DNA from: an uncultured Ectothiorhodospiraceae bacterium
GTDB taxonomy: Bacteria; Pseudomonadota; Gammaproteobacteria; Nevskiales; Oceanococcaceae
Direction of reading: 5' to 3'
DNA length: 46,855 nt
NCBI GenBank assembly: GCA_937141935.1
Contig: CAKZQS010000024.1
Coordinates: 1-46,855 of the forward strand
The translations under genes and the position numbers were made by a program. The notes below the pieces were generated by a model. That model saw only the letters and a list, made by a program, of their open reading frames with translations. It had not been told where the DNA came from and searched no databases. How positions within the stretch are numbered: the first letter of the stretch is position 1; each line of letters starts with the position of its first letter. This document shows, in pieces, positions 16,614 through 25,713 of the stretch.

Positions 16614-19600
16614 TCAGGCGATCAGCCGCCGCAGCTGCCCCAGCAGCACGGTGAGGCCGGCGGAGTCCGCCGCGTCCATGGTCTCCAGCTCGGCCTGCGA
16701 ATGCAGCACCTGCGCGCGCCCGGCCTCGTGCGTGGCCTCCCAGTGGGCCACGCGCTCGGGCACCAGGCCCTCGCCGCTGCCCAGCGCCGCGTCGACCAGG
16801 CCGCGGTGGATGGCATAGGCCTCGGCGCGCAGCTGGTTGCGGGCCATGGCCTGCCAGCGGTTCTTCACCGGCAGGCTGTTGATTTGCTCCAGCACCCATG
16901 GCAGCTCCAGGCCGCTGCCCAGCGCGAAATAGGCCGCGGCCACCGCATCCAGTGCCAGGCCATGGCGCGCGCTGAGCCAGGCGATGTCGGCGCCCGAGCC
17001 CAGCACGTGATGGTGCGCATGCAGCCGCGCCTCGGCCTCCGGCAGGCCCAGCGCCTGGGCCTGCTCGTAGTGTTCCTGGTGGCGGCTGGCGTAGCCCGGA
17101 GCCAGCAGCGCCTCCAGGTCGGCCTCCAGCTCGTGCAGCGGCTCGGCATAGATTTCGGCCAGCGTCTCAATGGCCGGCAGCGGGCTGTGCTGGGCCAGCA
17201 GCCACAGCGTCAGGTGCTTGCACAGCCCGGCAAGGCGGTCGAGCGCGGCGTAAACGGCCTCCAGCGGCGCCGCGCAGGCCTCGAAGCGCTGGCAACGGGC
17301 CTCGGCCTCGAGCACCCGGCTGGCCGCCAGCCAGGCGCGCACGACCTCGGGCAGCGGCCGATGCTGCTCCTCGGCAATGCGCCGGGCGAAGCTCGGCCCC
17401 ATGCGGTTGACCAGGCGGTTGGTCGTGACGGTGGCGATGATCTCGTGGCGCAGGCGATGGCCCTGCAGCGCCTGCGTGTGCTGCGCGCGCGCGGCCTCGG
17501 GGAAATAGCCAAGCAGCTCACCCTCCAGCGCCGGGTCTTCGGGCAGGTCGCTGTCGACCACCGCGGCGAACAGATCGAGCTTGGCGTAGGAGACCAGCAC
17601 CGCCAGCTCCGGCCGGGTCAGGCCCAGGCCGGCGCCGCGGCGCTCGGCCAGCCCCTCCTCGTCGGGCAGGAATTCCAGCGCCCGGTCCAGGCCGGCGTGG
17701 CGCTCCAGCATGCGGATCAGCGCGGCATGCTCGGCCAGCCGCTGCGGCGCACTGCGCGCCTGCATGCAGATGCCCTGGGTCTGCAGGTCGCTGTCGCGCA
17801 GCACCTTGTCGGCCAGATCCTCGGTCATCGACTCCAGCAGCGCGTTGCGGGCCTCCAGCTCCAGCGCGCCGGCGCGCACCTGCGCGTTCAGCGGGATCTT
17901 CAGATTGACCTCCCGGTCGGAGGAATTGACCCCGCCGGCGTTGTCGTTGAAGTCGGTGATGACGCGCACGCCGCGCAGCGCCGCCTGCACCCGGCCGCGC
18001 TGGGTCAGCCCCAGGTTGCCGCCCTCGCCCACCACCTTGGCGCGCAGCTGGTCCGCATTGATGCGCAGCGCATCGTTGGCGCGGTCGCCCACCTCGACAT
18101 GAGCCTCGTCGCTGGCCTTGACGTAGGTGCCGATGCCGCCGTTCCAGAACAGGTCCACGGGCGCCGACAGGATCGCGCGGATCAGCGCATCCGGTGCCAG
18201 TTTTTCCGCCTCGATGCCCAGGGCGGCACGCGCCTGCGGCGACAGCGTGATGGACTTGGCGCGGCGCTCGTAGATGCCACCGCCTTCGCTGATGCGCTCG
18301 CTGTCGTAGTCGGTCCAGCTCGAACGCGGCAGGCGGAACAGCCGTTCGCGCTCGGCATAGCTGCTGGCCGCATCCGGCTCGGGGTCGATGAAGATGTGCA
18401 TGTGGTTGAAAGCGGCCACCAGGCGGATGTGCCGCGACAGCAACATGCCGTTGCCGAACACATCGCCGGCCATGTCACCCACGCCGACCACGGTGAAATC
18501 CTGCTGCTGGCTGTCGTGGCCCATCTCGGCAAAATGCCGCTTGACCGACTCCCAGGCGCCCCGCGCGGTGATGCCCATCTTCTTGTGGTCGTAACCGGCA
18601 CTGCCGCCGGAGGCGAAGGCGTCGCCCAGCCAGAAGTTGTAATCGGCCGATATCGCATTGGCGATGTCGGAGAAGGTGGCCGTGCCCTTGTCGGCCGCAA
18701 CCACCAGGTAGGGGTCGTCGCCGTCGTGACGGCGCACGGCGGGTGGCGGCTGCACCTCACCGTCGACCAGGTTGTCGGTGATGTCCAGCAAGCCGCGGAT
18801 GAAGGTCTGGTAGCAATCGACGCCGGCCTGCTGCCAGGCGGCCCGATCACTGCGATCCACCGCGCGCTTGACCACGAAACCGCCCTTGGCGCCCTGCGGC
18901 ACGATGACGGCGTTCTTGACCATCTGCGCCTTGACCAGGCCTAGCACCTCGGTGCGGAAATCCTCGCGCCGGTCCGACCAGCGCAGCCCGCCGCGGGCCA
19001 CGGGGCCGCCGCGCAGGTGCACGCCCTCGACCTCGGGCGCGTAGACAAAGGTTTCGACCATCGGCCGCGGCCGCGGCAGCTCGGGCACCTCGTCCGAGCG
19101 GATCTTCAGGCTGATATGCCGCTTGGGCGCATCCTGCGCGTCGCGCTGGTAGAAATTGGTGCGCAGCGTGGCCTGCACCACAGACAGCAGGCAGGCCAGC
19201 AGGCGGTCGGCATCGGCGCTTTCCACCGCATCGCGCAGCGCCTGGGCCTGTTGCGCCTCGGCCTCGCCCGCGCCGTGGCCGCCGGGCTCAAAGCGTGCGC
19301 GGAACAGCGCCAGCGTGGCCGCCACGAAGTCCGCGTGGTCGCAGAGCAGGCTTTCGATGTAGCCCTGCGAGAAGGGCAAGCCGGTTTGCTGGGCGTACTT
19401 GACCAGCGTGCGCACCAGCGCGATCTCGCGCCAGTCCAGGCCGGCGCTCAGCACCAGCGCATTCAGCCCGTCGTCCTCCAGCGCGCCCTCCCAGACGGCG
19501 CCGAAGGCCTCCTCGAAGTCGGCGCGGCGCTCACGGCTGGGCGCGGAGCCGCTGCGCAGGGCCACATCGAAGTGCTGCACCCAGCCGCCCTCCTCGCCCT

Positions 19601-21350
19601 CGCCGAAGAGATAGGGGTGCTGCGCCAGCACCTGCAGGCCAAAGTGTTCCAGGCGCGGCAGCAGCAGCGACAGGCTGGGCACCTCGCCGCGCCCGTAGAG
19701 CTTGATGTCCAGCCGCTCGCCGTGCGGCAGCATGCGCACCCGCAGCGCGCCGGGCCGGTCGATCATCTGCAGGTACTGCAGGTCGGTGGCGGCCTCCTGC
19801 GGCAGCACCTCCTCGCGGTAGGACACCGGCACACGGCGCAGCCAGCGGGTGGTCAGCAGTTCGGCCTGCGCATCCGGCAACAGCTTGACCAGCGCGGCGG
19901 CCACCGCATCCTCCCAGCGGGTGGCCAGCTCGACCAGACGCGACTCCAGCTCGCGCACGGTCAGCGGCGTCGTCGCGCCGCCGGGCGTGCGGATCGTCAG
20001 GTGGATGCGCGCCAGGCCGTCACGCTGGAAGGAGACGTCGTGCTCGATGTCGGCGCCGCCCAGCAGCCGCAGCAGCGCCTGGCTCATCGCCCGCCGGGCC
20101 GAGGAGCTGTAGCGGTCGCGATGCTGGTAGATCAGGCAGGAGAAAAAGCGCCCGTAGCGGTCGCGGCGCAGGAACAGCCGCAGCTGCTGCGCCTCGCGCA
20201 CCGTCTGCACGCCGGTGGCCAGCGCCGTCAGCTCGCGCACGCTGGACTGGAACAGCTCGTCGCGCGGCAGGTTGTCCAGGATGTCGCGCAGCTGCTTGGC
20301 GCCGTGGCCGCCCTCGCGCAGGCCAATGCGCGCCATCACCAGCTCGATCTTGCGCCGGATCAGCGGGATGCGCCGCGGCAGCGTGTTGTAAACCTCGCTG
20401 GAGAACAGGCCCAGAAAGCGCACGGTGCCGCGTGGCTCGCCCTCGGGCGTGTATTGCTTGATGACCACGACGTCGCAGTACTCGTCGTGGTGGATCGGCG
20501 AGCGGCCCTCGGTGGTGGTGATGATCAGCGGCCGCCGCGAGCGCGCGTACTTGGCCATCTCCGAGGTCGGCGCGATGCGCAGCGCCTCCGGCTCTTCGCC
20601 GCGCCACAGGCCCAGGCCGCTGCCCGGCAGCACGGCCAGGCCCTCGTCCTCGCTGCTCTGGCTCTGCAGAAAGCCCAGGAAGGTGAAGTGGTCGCTGTCC
20701 AGCCAGCGCAGAAACTCGGCGATCTCCGAGCGCTCGCCCGGGTCGATGCCGGGCACGTCTTCGGCCAGCGCGTCGATCTGCTCGGCCAGCCGTTCGCGCA
20801 TGGACAGGTAATCCTCGACCACGGCGTCGAGCTGGCGCGAGACTTGCTCCAGCGCATCGTGCAGCGCCTGCATGCGCGCCGGGTCCACGCCGCCAAACTC
20901 GAACTGGATCAGCGACTCCGGCCGGCCCTGCTCGCCCAGCTGCTTATAGCGGCCCTGCGCGTCGCGCTCGATCGGCAGCACCGGGTGCACCAGCCAGCGG
21001 ATGCTGGCGCCGAAGCGGCGCGCCGTCAGCAGCAGCGTGTCGACCAGGAATGGCTTGTCGGCCACCACGTTGCGCAGCAGCCAGCCGCGGCCATCGGCCT
21101 GCTCCACCAGCTCCAGCCGGCCCTCGCGCGGCGGCGGTGCCTGCAGCAGCGCGAAGTGCGCCAGGCCGCGCTCGAGCAGGTCCGGGGGGTGGCGGCGGTC
21201 GAGCACCTCGGTCGGTGTGCCGCCGTAATAGGCACGCAGGAAGTCGATCGCCGCGGCCCGGTCGGCCGCGGGGATGGCTTCCTGACAGAGCGTTTCCAAC
21301 TGTTCCAGCAGCAGCTCGCGCTCCTGCTGCTCGGCCGCCTCGCTTGTCAT
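16614..21350 (-). CDS. gdhB: NAD-specific glutamate dehydrogenase (180-kDa type)
   Basis: A 1578-residue enzyme of the large bacterial GDH family (Bac_GDH), which converts glutamate to 2-oxoglutarate and ammonia with NAD and mainly works in amino-acid catabolism. The catalytic core is visible as ARGGLRWSDRREDFRTEVLG followed by KNAVIVPQGAKGGF, with the nucleotide-binding region further on (VVGEGGNLGLTQ, ITDFNDNAGGVNSSDREV). The long N-terminal part (about 700 residues) and C-terminal helical part are complete, giving the usual length. MTSEAAEQ at ATG 21350 was chosen because AAGGGAGA precedes it. The gene is monocistronic. Such enzymes are often allosterically controlled by arginine, which cannot be seen here. 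Confidence 0.95.
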   Translation of the reverse strand: MTSEAAEQQERELLLEQLETLCQEAIPAADRAAAIDFLRAYYGGTPTEVLDRRHPPDLLERGLAHFALLQAPPPREGRLELVEQADGRGWLLRNVVADKPFLVDTLLLTARRFGASIRWLVHPVLPIERDAQGRYKQLGEQGRPESLIQFEFGGVDPARMQALHDALEQVSRQLDAVVEDYLSMRERLAEQIDALAEDVPGIDPGERSEIAEFLRWLDSDHFTFLGFLQSQSSEDEGLAVLPGSGLGLWRGEEPEALRIAPTSEMAKYARSRRPLIITTTEGRSPIHHDEYCDVVVIKQYTPEGEPRGTVRFLGLFSSEVYNTLPRRIPLIRRKIELVMARIGLREGGHGAKQLRDILDNLPRDELFQSSVRELTALATGVQTVREAQQLRLFLRRDRYGRFFSCLIYQHRDRYSSSARRAMSQALLRLLGGADIEHDVSFQRDGLARIHLTIRTPGGATTPLTVRELESRLVELATRWEDAVAAALVKLLPDAQAELLTTRWLRRVPVSYREEVLPQEAATDLQYLQMIDRPGALRVRMLPHGERLDIKLYGRGEVPSLSLLLPRLEHFGLQVLAQHPYLFGEGEEGGWVQHFDVALRSGSAPSRERRADFEEAFGAVWEGALEDDGLNALVLSAGLDWREIALVRTLVKYAQQTGLPFSQGYIESLLCDHADFVAATLALFRARFEPGGHGAGEAEAQQAQALRDAVESADADRLLACLLSVVQATLRTNFYQRDAQDAPKRHISLKIRSDEVPELPRPRPMVETFVYAPEVEGVHLRGGPVARGGLRWSDRREDFRTEVLGLVKAQMVKNAVIVPQGAKGGFVVKRAVDRSDRAAWQQAGVDCYQTFIRGLLDITDNLVDGEVQPPPAVRRHDGDDPYLVVAADKGTATFSDIANAISADYNFWLGDAFASGGSAGYDHKKMGITARGAWESVKRHFAEMGHDSQQQDFTVVGVGDMAGDVFGNGMLLSRHIRLVAAFNHMHIFIDPEPDAASSYAERERLFRLPRSSWTDYDSERISEGGGIYERRAKSITLSPQARAALGIEAEKLAPDALIRAILSAPVDLFWNGGIGTYVKASDEAHVEVGDRANDALRINADQLRAKVVGEGGNLGLTQRGRVQAALRGVRVITDFNDNAGGVNSSDREVNLKIPLNAQVRAGALELEARNALLESMTEDLADKVLRDSDLQTQGICMQARSAPQRLAEHAALIRMLERHAGLDRALEFLPDEEGLAERRGAGLGLTRPELAVLVSYAKLDLFAAVVDSDLPEDPALEGELLGYFPEAARAQHTQALQGHRLRHEIIATVTTNRLVNRMGPSFARRIAEEQHRPLPEVVRAWLAASRVLEAEARCQRFEACAAPLEAVYAALDRLAGLCKHLTLWLLAQHSPLPAIETLAEIYAEPLHELEADLEALLAPGYASRHQEHYEQAQALGLPEAEARLHAHHHVLGSGADIAWLSARHGLALDAVAAAYFALGSGLELPWVLEQINSLPVKNRWQAMARNQLRAEAYAIHRGLVDAALGSGEGLVPERVAHWEATHEAGRAQVLHSQAELETMDAADSAGLTVLLGQLRRLIA

Positions 21351-21440
21351 CGGTCTCCCTTCGCGGCGCCCGCAAACGGCGCCGCCCACCCGACTATAGC
21401 GGCTTGGCGCGCGGCTCCCAATGGCCCCGCGCCGACCGGC

Positions 21441-22109
21441 TCAGCTGCGTGGGCGGACGGCCTTGGCCAGGCGGTCGCCCTGGGTCAGCGGCGCGGCGGA
21501 CTGGAAGGCCGATTGCGCCGAGCAGGTGCGGTAGATGCGCCGCGCCGTGGGGTATGGTGACAGGTCCAGGCCGTTGGCCTCGGCATTGGCCAGCTGCGGC
21601 ACCAGGCAGACATCGGCCAGCGTGACCCGGTCGCCGTGGCAATAGCGGCCCGGCGCCAGATGCGCGCCGAGCAGCGATTCCACCGCGCGCAGGCCCTGAT
21701 GCGCCCAATGCTCATACCAGGCTCGGCGCTGCTCGTAGCCCAGGTCCATCTCGTCGCGCATGTAGCGGTACACGCGCAGGATGTTCAGCGGGTTGGTGTC
21801 GGCGATCAGCACCTGGGCAAAACTGCGCACGCGGGCGCGGTCGGCCGTGTCCTGCGGCAACAGCGGCCGCTCGGGGTAGCGCTCTTCCAGGTATTCCAGG
21901 ATCGCCGAGGACTGGGTGATGGTCAGCGTGTCATCGACGACCAGCGCCGGCACCAGCCCCTGCGGGTTGCGCGACAGGTAGGTTTCCGAGATGTGCTCGT
22001 CGCTGTCCGAGTCGATGTACACCGACTGGTAGGGGATCGCCTTGTGGTTCAGCGCGATGCGCACCCGGTGCGCCGACACGCTGCGGTAATAGGTATAGAG
22101 CTCAAGCAT
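21441..22109 (-). CDS. maiA: zeta-class glutathione S-transferase / maleylacetoacetate isomerase
   Basis: A 222-residue two-domain GST. The zeta-class start YYRSVSAHRVRIAL resembles the SSCX(W/H)RVRIAL motif, with the usual Ser/Cys positions altered (RSVSAH instead of RSSCSW/RSSAS). The thioredoxin-fold ends with ITQSSAILEYLEERYPE and the C-terminal domain has VTLADVCLVPQLANA. Zeta GSTs isomerise maleylacetoacetate in tyrosine breakdown, but no fumarylacetoacetase or homogentisate dioxygenase is next to it, so the metabolic role is open. It overlaps the ROK gene by 8 bases and is last in the DUF1329-ROK-GST operon. Confidence 0.8.
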   Translation of the reverse strand: MLELYTYYRSVSAHRVRIALNHKAIPYQSVYIDSDSDEHISETYLSRNPQGLVPALVVDDTLTITQSSAILEYLEERYPERPLLPQDTADRARVRSFAQVLIADTNPLNILRVYRYMRDEMDLGYEQRRAWYEHWAHQGLRAVESLLGAHLAPGRYCHGDRVTLADVCLVPQLANAEANGLDLSPYPTARRIYRTCSAQSAFQSAAPLTQGDRLAKAVRPRS

Positions 22110-22989
22110 CTTCGTCCTCTTCGGGCACAAGCCGCGCGGCGCCGCGTACGCCGCTGTCATCCCCATGCTGGGCGGGGCGCAAGGCCGTGTGCAGCGCCGG
22201 GGTGAAGGCGTGCGGGGCGATGTGCGCCGGCAGCGCAGTGTACAGCCCCGGCAGTTGCGACAGCCCGCCGCCGAAGACGATGACGTCCGGGTCGGCGATG
22301 TTGACCACGACGGCCAGCGCCCGGCCCAGGTCAGCCAGCCAGGCCTCGTAGACGACGGCCGCATGGGCATCGCCCGCGGCCAGCGCGGCACCCACGGCGC
22401 GGCCGTCCGGGTAGCCGCCGCGCCGGGCCAGCGCCGGCCCGGCGAGGTGGCTCTCGACGCAATCCCAGCGCCCGCACCAGCACAACCGGCGCCGGGCCAG
22501 GCCGGGCAGCGGCGTGTGGCCCCATTCGCCACCAATACCGTGGCGGCCGCCCACGATCTGCTGGCGCACCACCAGCGCGCCGCCGACGCCGGTGCCCAGG
22601 ATCACCGCGAAGACGACCCCGGCGCCGGCCCCGGCGCCATCCACGGCCTCGGACAGCGCCAGGCAGTTGGCGTCGTTGGCCAGCGCCAGCGGGCGCCGCA
22701 GGCGGGCCCGCAGGTCGGCGGCGAAGGGCCGGTCGTTCAGGCAGGTGCTGTTGCAGCCACGCAACAGCTCGGTGTCCGGATCCAGCGTGCCGGGCGTGCC
22801 GATGCCCACCGGCAGGCCGGCGCGGCCCACGTCGGCCTCCAGCGCCTCAACCACGCCGGCCACCGCGGCCAGCGTGCCGGCGTAATCGCCCTGCGGCGTG
22901 GGCACGCGGCGCCGGGCGCGCTCCTGGCCGGCGCCGTCAAGCACAACGCCGGCGATCTTGGTGCCGCCGAGGTCGATGCCGATGCGCAT
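22102..22989 (-). CDS. ROK-family sugar kinase (fructokinase-like)
   Basis: A 295-residue ROK kinase that phosphorylates a sugar with ATP. The ATP phosphate-binding start IGIDLGGTKI (3-12), the catalytic region LANDANCLALSEA, the glycine loop ILGTGVGGALV and the sugar/zinc region EWGHTPLP followed by CWCGRWDCVESHLAGPAL are all present. The Cys pattern C-W-C-G-x4-C matches the ROK zinc site. The text is closest to manno(fructo)kinase Mak and glucokinase-like members; the sugar cannot be fixed from sequence. It lies 4 bases after the DUF1329 gene and overlaps the GST gene, an unusual set of partners. Confidence 0.85.
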   Translation of the reverse strand: MRIGIDLGGTKIAGVVLDGAGQERARRRVPTPQGDYAGTLAAVAGVVEALEADVGRAGLPVGIGTPGTLDPDTELLRGCNSTCLNDRPFAADLRARLRRPLALANDANCLALSEAVDGAGAGAGVVFAVILGTGVGGALVVRQQIVGGRHGIGGEWGHTPLPGLARRRLCWCGRWDCVESHLAGPALARRGGYPDGRAVGAALAAGDAHAAVVYEAWLADLGRALAVVVNIADPDVIVFGGGLSQLPGLYTALPAHIAPHAFTPALHTALRPAQHGDDSGVRGAARLVPEEDEDA

Positions 22990-22993
22990 GGAA

Positions 22994-24334
22994 TTAGTGA
23001 CGTTGGCTGGCGAAGCGCCTTAGCGCCGAGGTGGTGAAGGCCGACTTGGGCGCACGCACGTCGTACTCCAGCGGCTCGTCCTCCTGGTTGCGCATGTTCA
23101 GGATCACGTAGCGCCGCGACTGGATGTCGTAATGCGTTTGCATCGCGTTCACCAGCAGCGGGACACGCGGGTACATCAGCGCATAGGACTCGGCATAGCG
23201 CCAGAACTCGCCGCGGGTGTCGTACATGTCCTGCATCAGCACCAGCCAGGAATCCTCGTCCAGGTAGAAGATGCGCTTGTCGTAGATGTGCGCGGAGCCC
23301 TCGCGGCGGGTGGCCTCGACCACCCACATGCGGTGCAGCTCGTAGCGCACCAGCTCGGGGTCGATGTGGCCGGGCTCGATCAGCTCGTCGTATTCCACGT
23401 CGCGGCTGTGCAGCTCTTCGGTGTTGTAGGGCACCAGCATCGGCTTCTTGCCCAGCAGCTTGAAGTCGTAGCGGTCGAAGGGCCCGTTGAACATGTCGAT
23501 CTGGTCCTGGGTCATCAGGCCATCGGCGAAGGGGTTGTCATAGCCCACCTCGCCAATGCGCCGCACCTTGCGCGTGCCCTTGTTGTAGACCCACACCAGC
23601 GTCTCGTGCTGCGAGCGGTCCAGCGGCACGTGCAGCAGGTGCGCGTCGCCGGACTTGTTGGCCGGCGCCACCGTCTTCGACAGAATCCAGGCGATCATCG
23701 GCTTGTCTTCGTCCTGCTCGATGTCGAAGTTGTTGTAGCCGAAAACAATTTCCAGGTAGGTGCGCTCGACCACGTAGTCGCCGCTCTTGGTCGTGGTCGC
23801 GCGGTTCACATAGCCGCGGAAACCGCTGGTGCGGTAGCGGGCCACGTGGTTCCACATGGCCTCGATGCCGGAGGCAGGCTGCGGAAAGGGCACGCCGGCC
23901 ACCGCGCCGGACAGGCCGCTGCCGTTGTTGACCAGCTCGACGCGGTCGACGTTGGCCAGGCTGGCCTCCAGCACCGGCGCCGGCATCGTCGCCGTGCGAT
24001 GCGCGGGGTAGACGCGCATTTCGAAGGTTTTCGGGTAGGCGGCAAACAGCGCCTGCTGCCCCTCGCTGAGCAGGTCGGCGTAGTCGCTGACGTTCTCCGC
24101 GGTGATCGTGAACAGCCGGTCGTCGTCCTCGTAGGGCGCCTCGACATCGTCGGCATCGGTGTCGCGGGGCAGGACCCAGCCGCCGTCCCAGTCGGGGATG
24201 CGCAGGCCGTGCGGCCCCTCGGCACCGGCGCGCTCGGCGCCCACCGGGGTCAGTTCGGCCGGCTCGGCCAGGGCTGCCGGCACGCTCAGGGCGAGCAGCA
24301 GCGTCGTCAGTAGCGAAACGGGTGTCTTCCTCAT
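22994..24334 (-). CDS. DUF1329 periplasmic protein (LolA-like fold family)
   Basis: A 446-residue exported protein: signal peptide SLLTTLLLALSVPAALA, then a family-typical text with AAYPKTFEMRVYPAHRT, GSGLSGAVAGVPFPQP, MWNHVARYR, and TRKVRRIGEVGYDNPF. DUF1329 proteins are usually encoded next to a DUF1302 outer-membrane protein and an RND-type exporter and are thought to help move hydrophobic compounds to the outer membrane. Here the DUF1302 gene is 6.4 kb away and no RND gene is present. It starts an operon with the ROK kinase and zeta GST. Confidence 0.88.
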   Translation of the reverse strand: MRKTPVSLLTTLLLALSVPAALAEPAELTPVGAERAGAEGPHGLRIPDWDGGWVLPRDTDADDVEAPYEDDDRLFTITAENVSDYADLLSEGQQALFAAYPKTFEMRVYPAHRTATMPAPVLEASLANVDRVELVNNGSGLSGAVAGVPFPQPASGIEAMWNHVARYRTSGFRGYVNRATTTKSGDYVVERTYLEIVFGYNNFDIEQDEDKPMIAWILSKTVAPANKSGDAHLLHVPLDRSQHETLVWVYNKGTRKVRRIGEVGYDNPFADGLMTQDQIDMFNGPFDRYDFKLLGKKPMLVPYNTEELHSRDVEYDELIEPGHIDPELVRYELHRMWVVEATRREGSAHIYDKRIFYLDEDSWLVLMQDMYDTRGEFWRYAESYALMYPRVPLLVNAMQTHYDIQSRRYVILNMRNQEDEPLEYDVRAPKSAFTTSALRRFASQRH

Positions 24335-24351
24335 GCGCGCAGTATAGGCAG

Positions 24352-24382
24352 GGTGCCGGGGGCGGCCTATGCCCCCGGCACC
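24352..24382. terminator. strong hairpin between the CpxP-like gene and DUF1329
   Basis: A perfect 12-bp stem (GGTGCCGGGGGC, 24352-24363, with its complement at 24371-24382) closes a 7-base loop. It lies 10 bases beyond the stop of the CpxP-like gene and 18 bases before the DUF1329 start. No T-run follows on the minus strand, so it is either a weak or factor-assisted terminator, or a stabilising 3' structure that separates expression of the two genes. Confidence 0.45.
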
Positions 24383-24391
24383 GGGTGGATC

Positions 24392-24865
24392 CTAGAAACG
24401 GTTGGGCCGCGTGCGGCCCGGTTCACGCCGTTGGCCGCGACGCTGCTGGCCGGCCTCGCGGTGCTGCGCCTTCAGGGCCGCCAGTTCGGCACGCTGTTCC
24501 TCGGTCAGCACGGCATGCAGGCCGGCGCGCATCTCGCTCATCAGCAGCGTGCGGCTGCGCGCAAACTCGGCACGCTGGGCCGCCAGCTGCTCGACCTGGC
24601 CGCGGTAGGCGCTGTCGCCCGGGTCCAGTTCGCGCATGCGGCTGTGCAGCGTGCGGCCCTGCTCGCGCAGTTGCTGCATTTCCGGCTGCAGCCGCTGCTT
24701 GAGCGTTTGCAGTTCGCCGCGCTGCGCCTGGGTCAGTTCGAGCTCCTGGGCCAGGCGCTCAAAGTGCTTGCCCCCACCCTGACCGGGGGGCATGGCCAGC
24801 GCGCTGCCGGCGGTGGTCAGCGCCAGCAGCGCCACGGCGAGTCGGGGGAATTTGGCTGTGTACAT
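24392..24865 (-). CDS. CpxP/Spy-like periplasmic LTXXQ protein
   Basis: A 157-residue exported, mostly helical protein. Signal peptide: LAVALLALTTAGSALA. The mature part has two LTXXQ-like motifs, LELTQAQRGEL and HAVLTEEQRAEL, with a long basic coiled region between, the layout of Spy and CpxP chaperone/sensor proteins. The tail is very Arg-rich (QRRGQRREPGRTR). ATG 24865 has AAGGAG upstream. It is transcribed away from the response regulator/kinase pair at 24995-27042, the same arrangement as cpxP versus cpxRA in enterobacteria, so it may be both a target and a feedback inhibitor of that pair (inference). Confidence 0.85.
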   Translation of the reverse strand: MYTAKFPRLAVALLALTTAGSALAMPPGQGGGKHFERLAQELELTQAQRGELQTLKQRLQPEMQQLREQGRTLHSRMRELDPGDSAYRGQVEQLAAQRAEFARSRTLLMSEMRAGLHAVLTEEQRAELAALKAQHREAGQQRRGQRREPGRTRPNRF

Positions 24866-24938
24866 CGAAGCTCCTTGGGGTTGAGCGTTGAGGGAGTGCA
24901 CAGGTTGCCGCCGCGCTCGTGAGCCGCCGTTCGCGCCT

Positions 24939-24953
24939 GTAAAGATTTGTCAG
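24939..24953. promoter_or_regulatory. candidate CpxR-type box in the divergent promoter
   Basis: GTAAA-GATTT-GTCAG lies between the CpxP-like gene and the response-regulator gene. The E. coli CpxR consensus is GTAAA-N5-GTAAA: the first half is perfect and the second matches three of five bases. The spacing is exact. In such GC-rich DNA this AT-rich patch stands out, but the match could still be chance. Confidence 0.35.
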
Positions 24954-24994
24954 CGCGCTTGCCGGCCGCCCCAGGGCGCCGCAGAGTGCGGCCC

Positions 24995-25711
24995 ATGAGC
25001 GCGATCGCCCTGTGTGATGACGATTCCCAGCTGACCGCACTGCTGCGCGACTGGTTCGCCGCGCAGGGCCTGAGCCTGGATGTGTACGCGCGCGCCGAGG
25101 ATCTGCTGGCCGCCGACCCGGCCCGCTACGACCTGCTGCTGCTCGATGTGGGCCTGCCCGGCATGGACGGCTTCGCCGCGCTGGCTGCGCTGCGCGCGCA
25201 GGTCGACACGCCGGTGCTGATGCTGACCGCGCGCGGTGACGACGAGGACCGCATCCGCGGCCTGGAGGGCGGCGCCGACGACTACCTGCCCAAGCCCTTC
25301 AACCCGCGCGAGCTGCTGGCGCGCGTGCGCGCCCTGCTGCGACGCAGTGGCAGTCACGGCGGCAGTAGCGGCGGCGGCGGCAGCGCGGCGGCGCCGGCGC
25401 CCCGCCCGGGGCTGTTGATCGACCCGGCCCGGCGCCTGGCGAGGCTGGACGGCCAGGACCTGGAGCTGACCGGCAGCGAATTCGCGCTGCTGCAGCGGCT
25501 GGCGGCCCAGGCCGGCGAGCCCGTGAGCCGCGACACGCTGTATCGCGACGCGCTGCAGCGGCGCTGGAACCCGCTGGACCGCGCGCTGGATCAGCACATC
25601 GTCGGCCTGCGCCGCAAGCTGGGCGCCCAGGCCGTGGCCACGGTCCGCGGACGCGGCTACCAGCTGACGCTGCCGCTGGCCGCGCCGCCCCATCCTCGCG
25701 CGGAGCGCTAG
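24995..25711 (+). CDS. OmpR-family response regulator (CpxR-like)
   Basis: A 238-residue DNA-binding response regulator. The receiver domain has the acidic pocket DDD (8-10), phospho-acceptor Asp51 in LLLLDVGLPGMDG, the switch Thr in MLTARG and Lys100 in DYLPKPFNPRE. A Gly/Ser linker (about 118-135) joins it to a winged-helix OmpR domain (LTGSEFALLQRLA, VSRDTLYRDAL, LDQHIVGLRRKLG, TVRGRGYQL). It is 2 bases upstream of the histidine kinase gene, forming a two-component operon, and divergent from a CpxP-like gene, which suggests an envelope stress role. Confidence 0.93.
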   Translation: MSAIALCDDDSQLTALLRDWFAAQGLSLDVYARAEDLLAADPARYDLLLLDVGLPGMDGFAALAALRAQVDTPVLMLTARGDDEDRIRGLEGGADDYLPKPFNPRELLARVRALLRRSGSHGGSSGGGGSAAAPAPRPGLLIDPARRLARLDGQDLELTGSEFALLQRLAAQAGEPVSRDTLYRDALQRRWNPLDRALDQHIVGLRRKLGAQAVATVRGRGYQLTLPLAAPPHPRAER

Positions 25712-25713
25712 GC

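Noticed and set aside
19017-21560. 847-codon open frame antisense to the glutamate dehydrogenase gene
   Set aside because: Composition and position identify it as a shadow of the real minus-strand gene; no recognisable motif.
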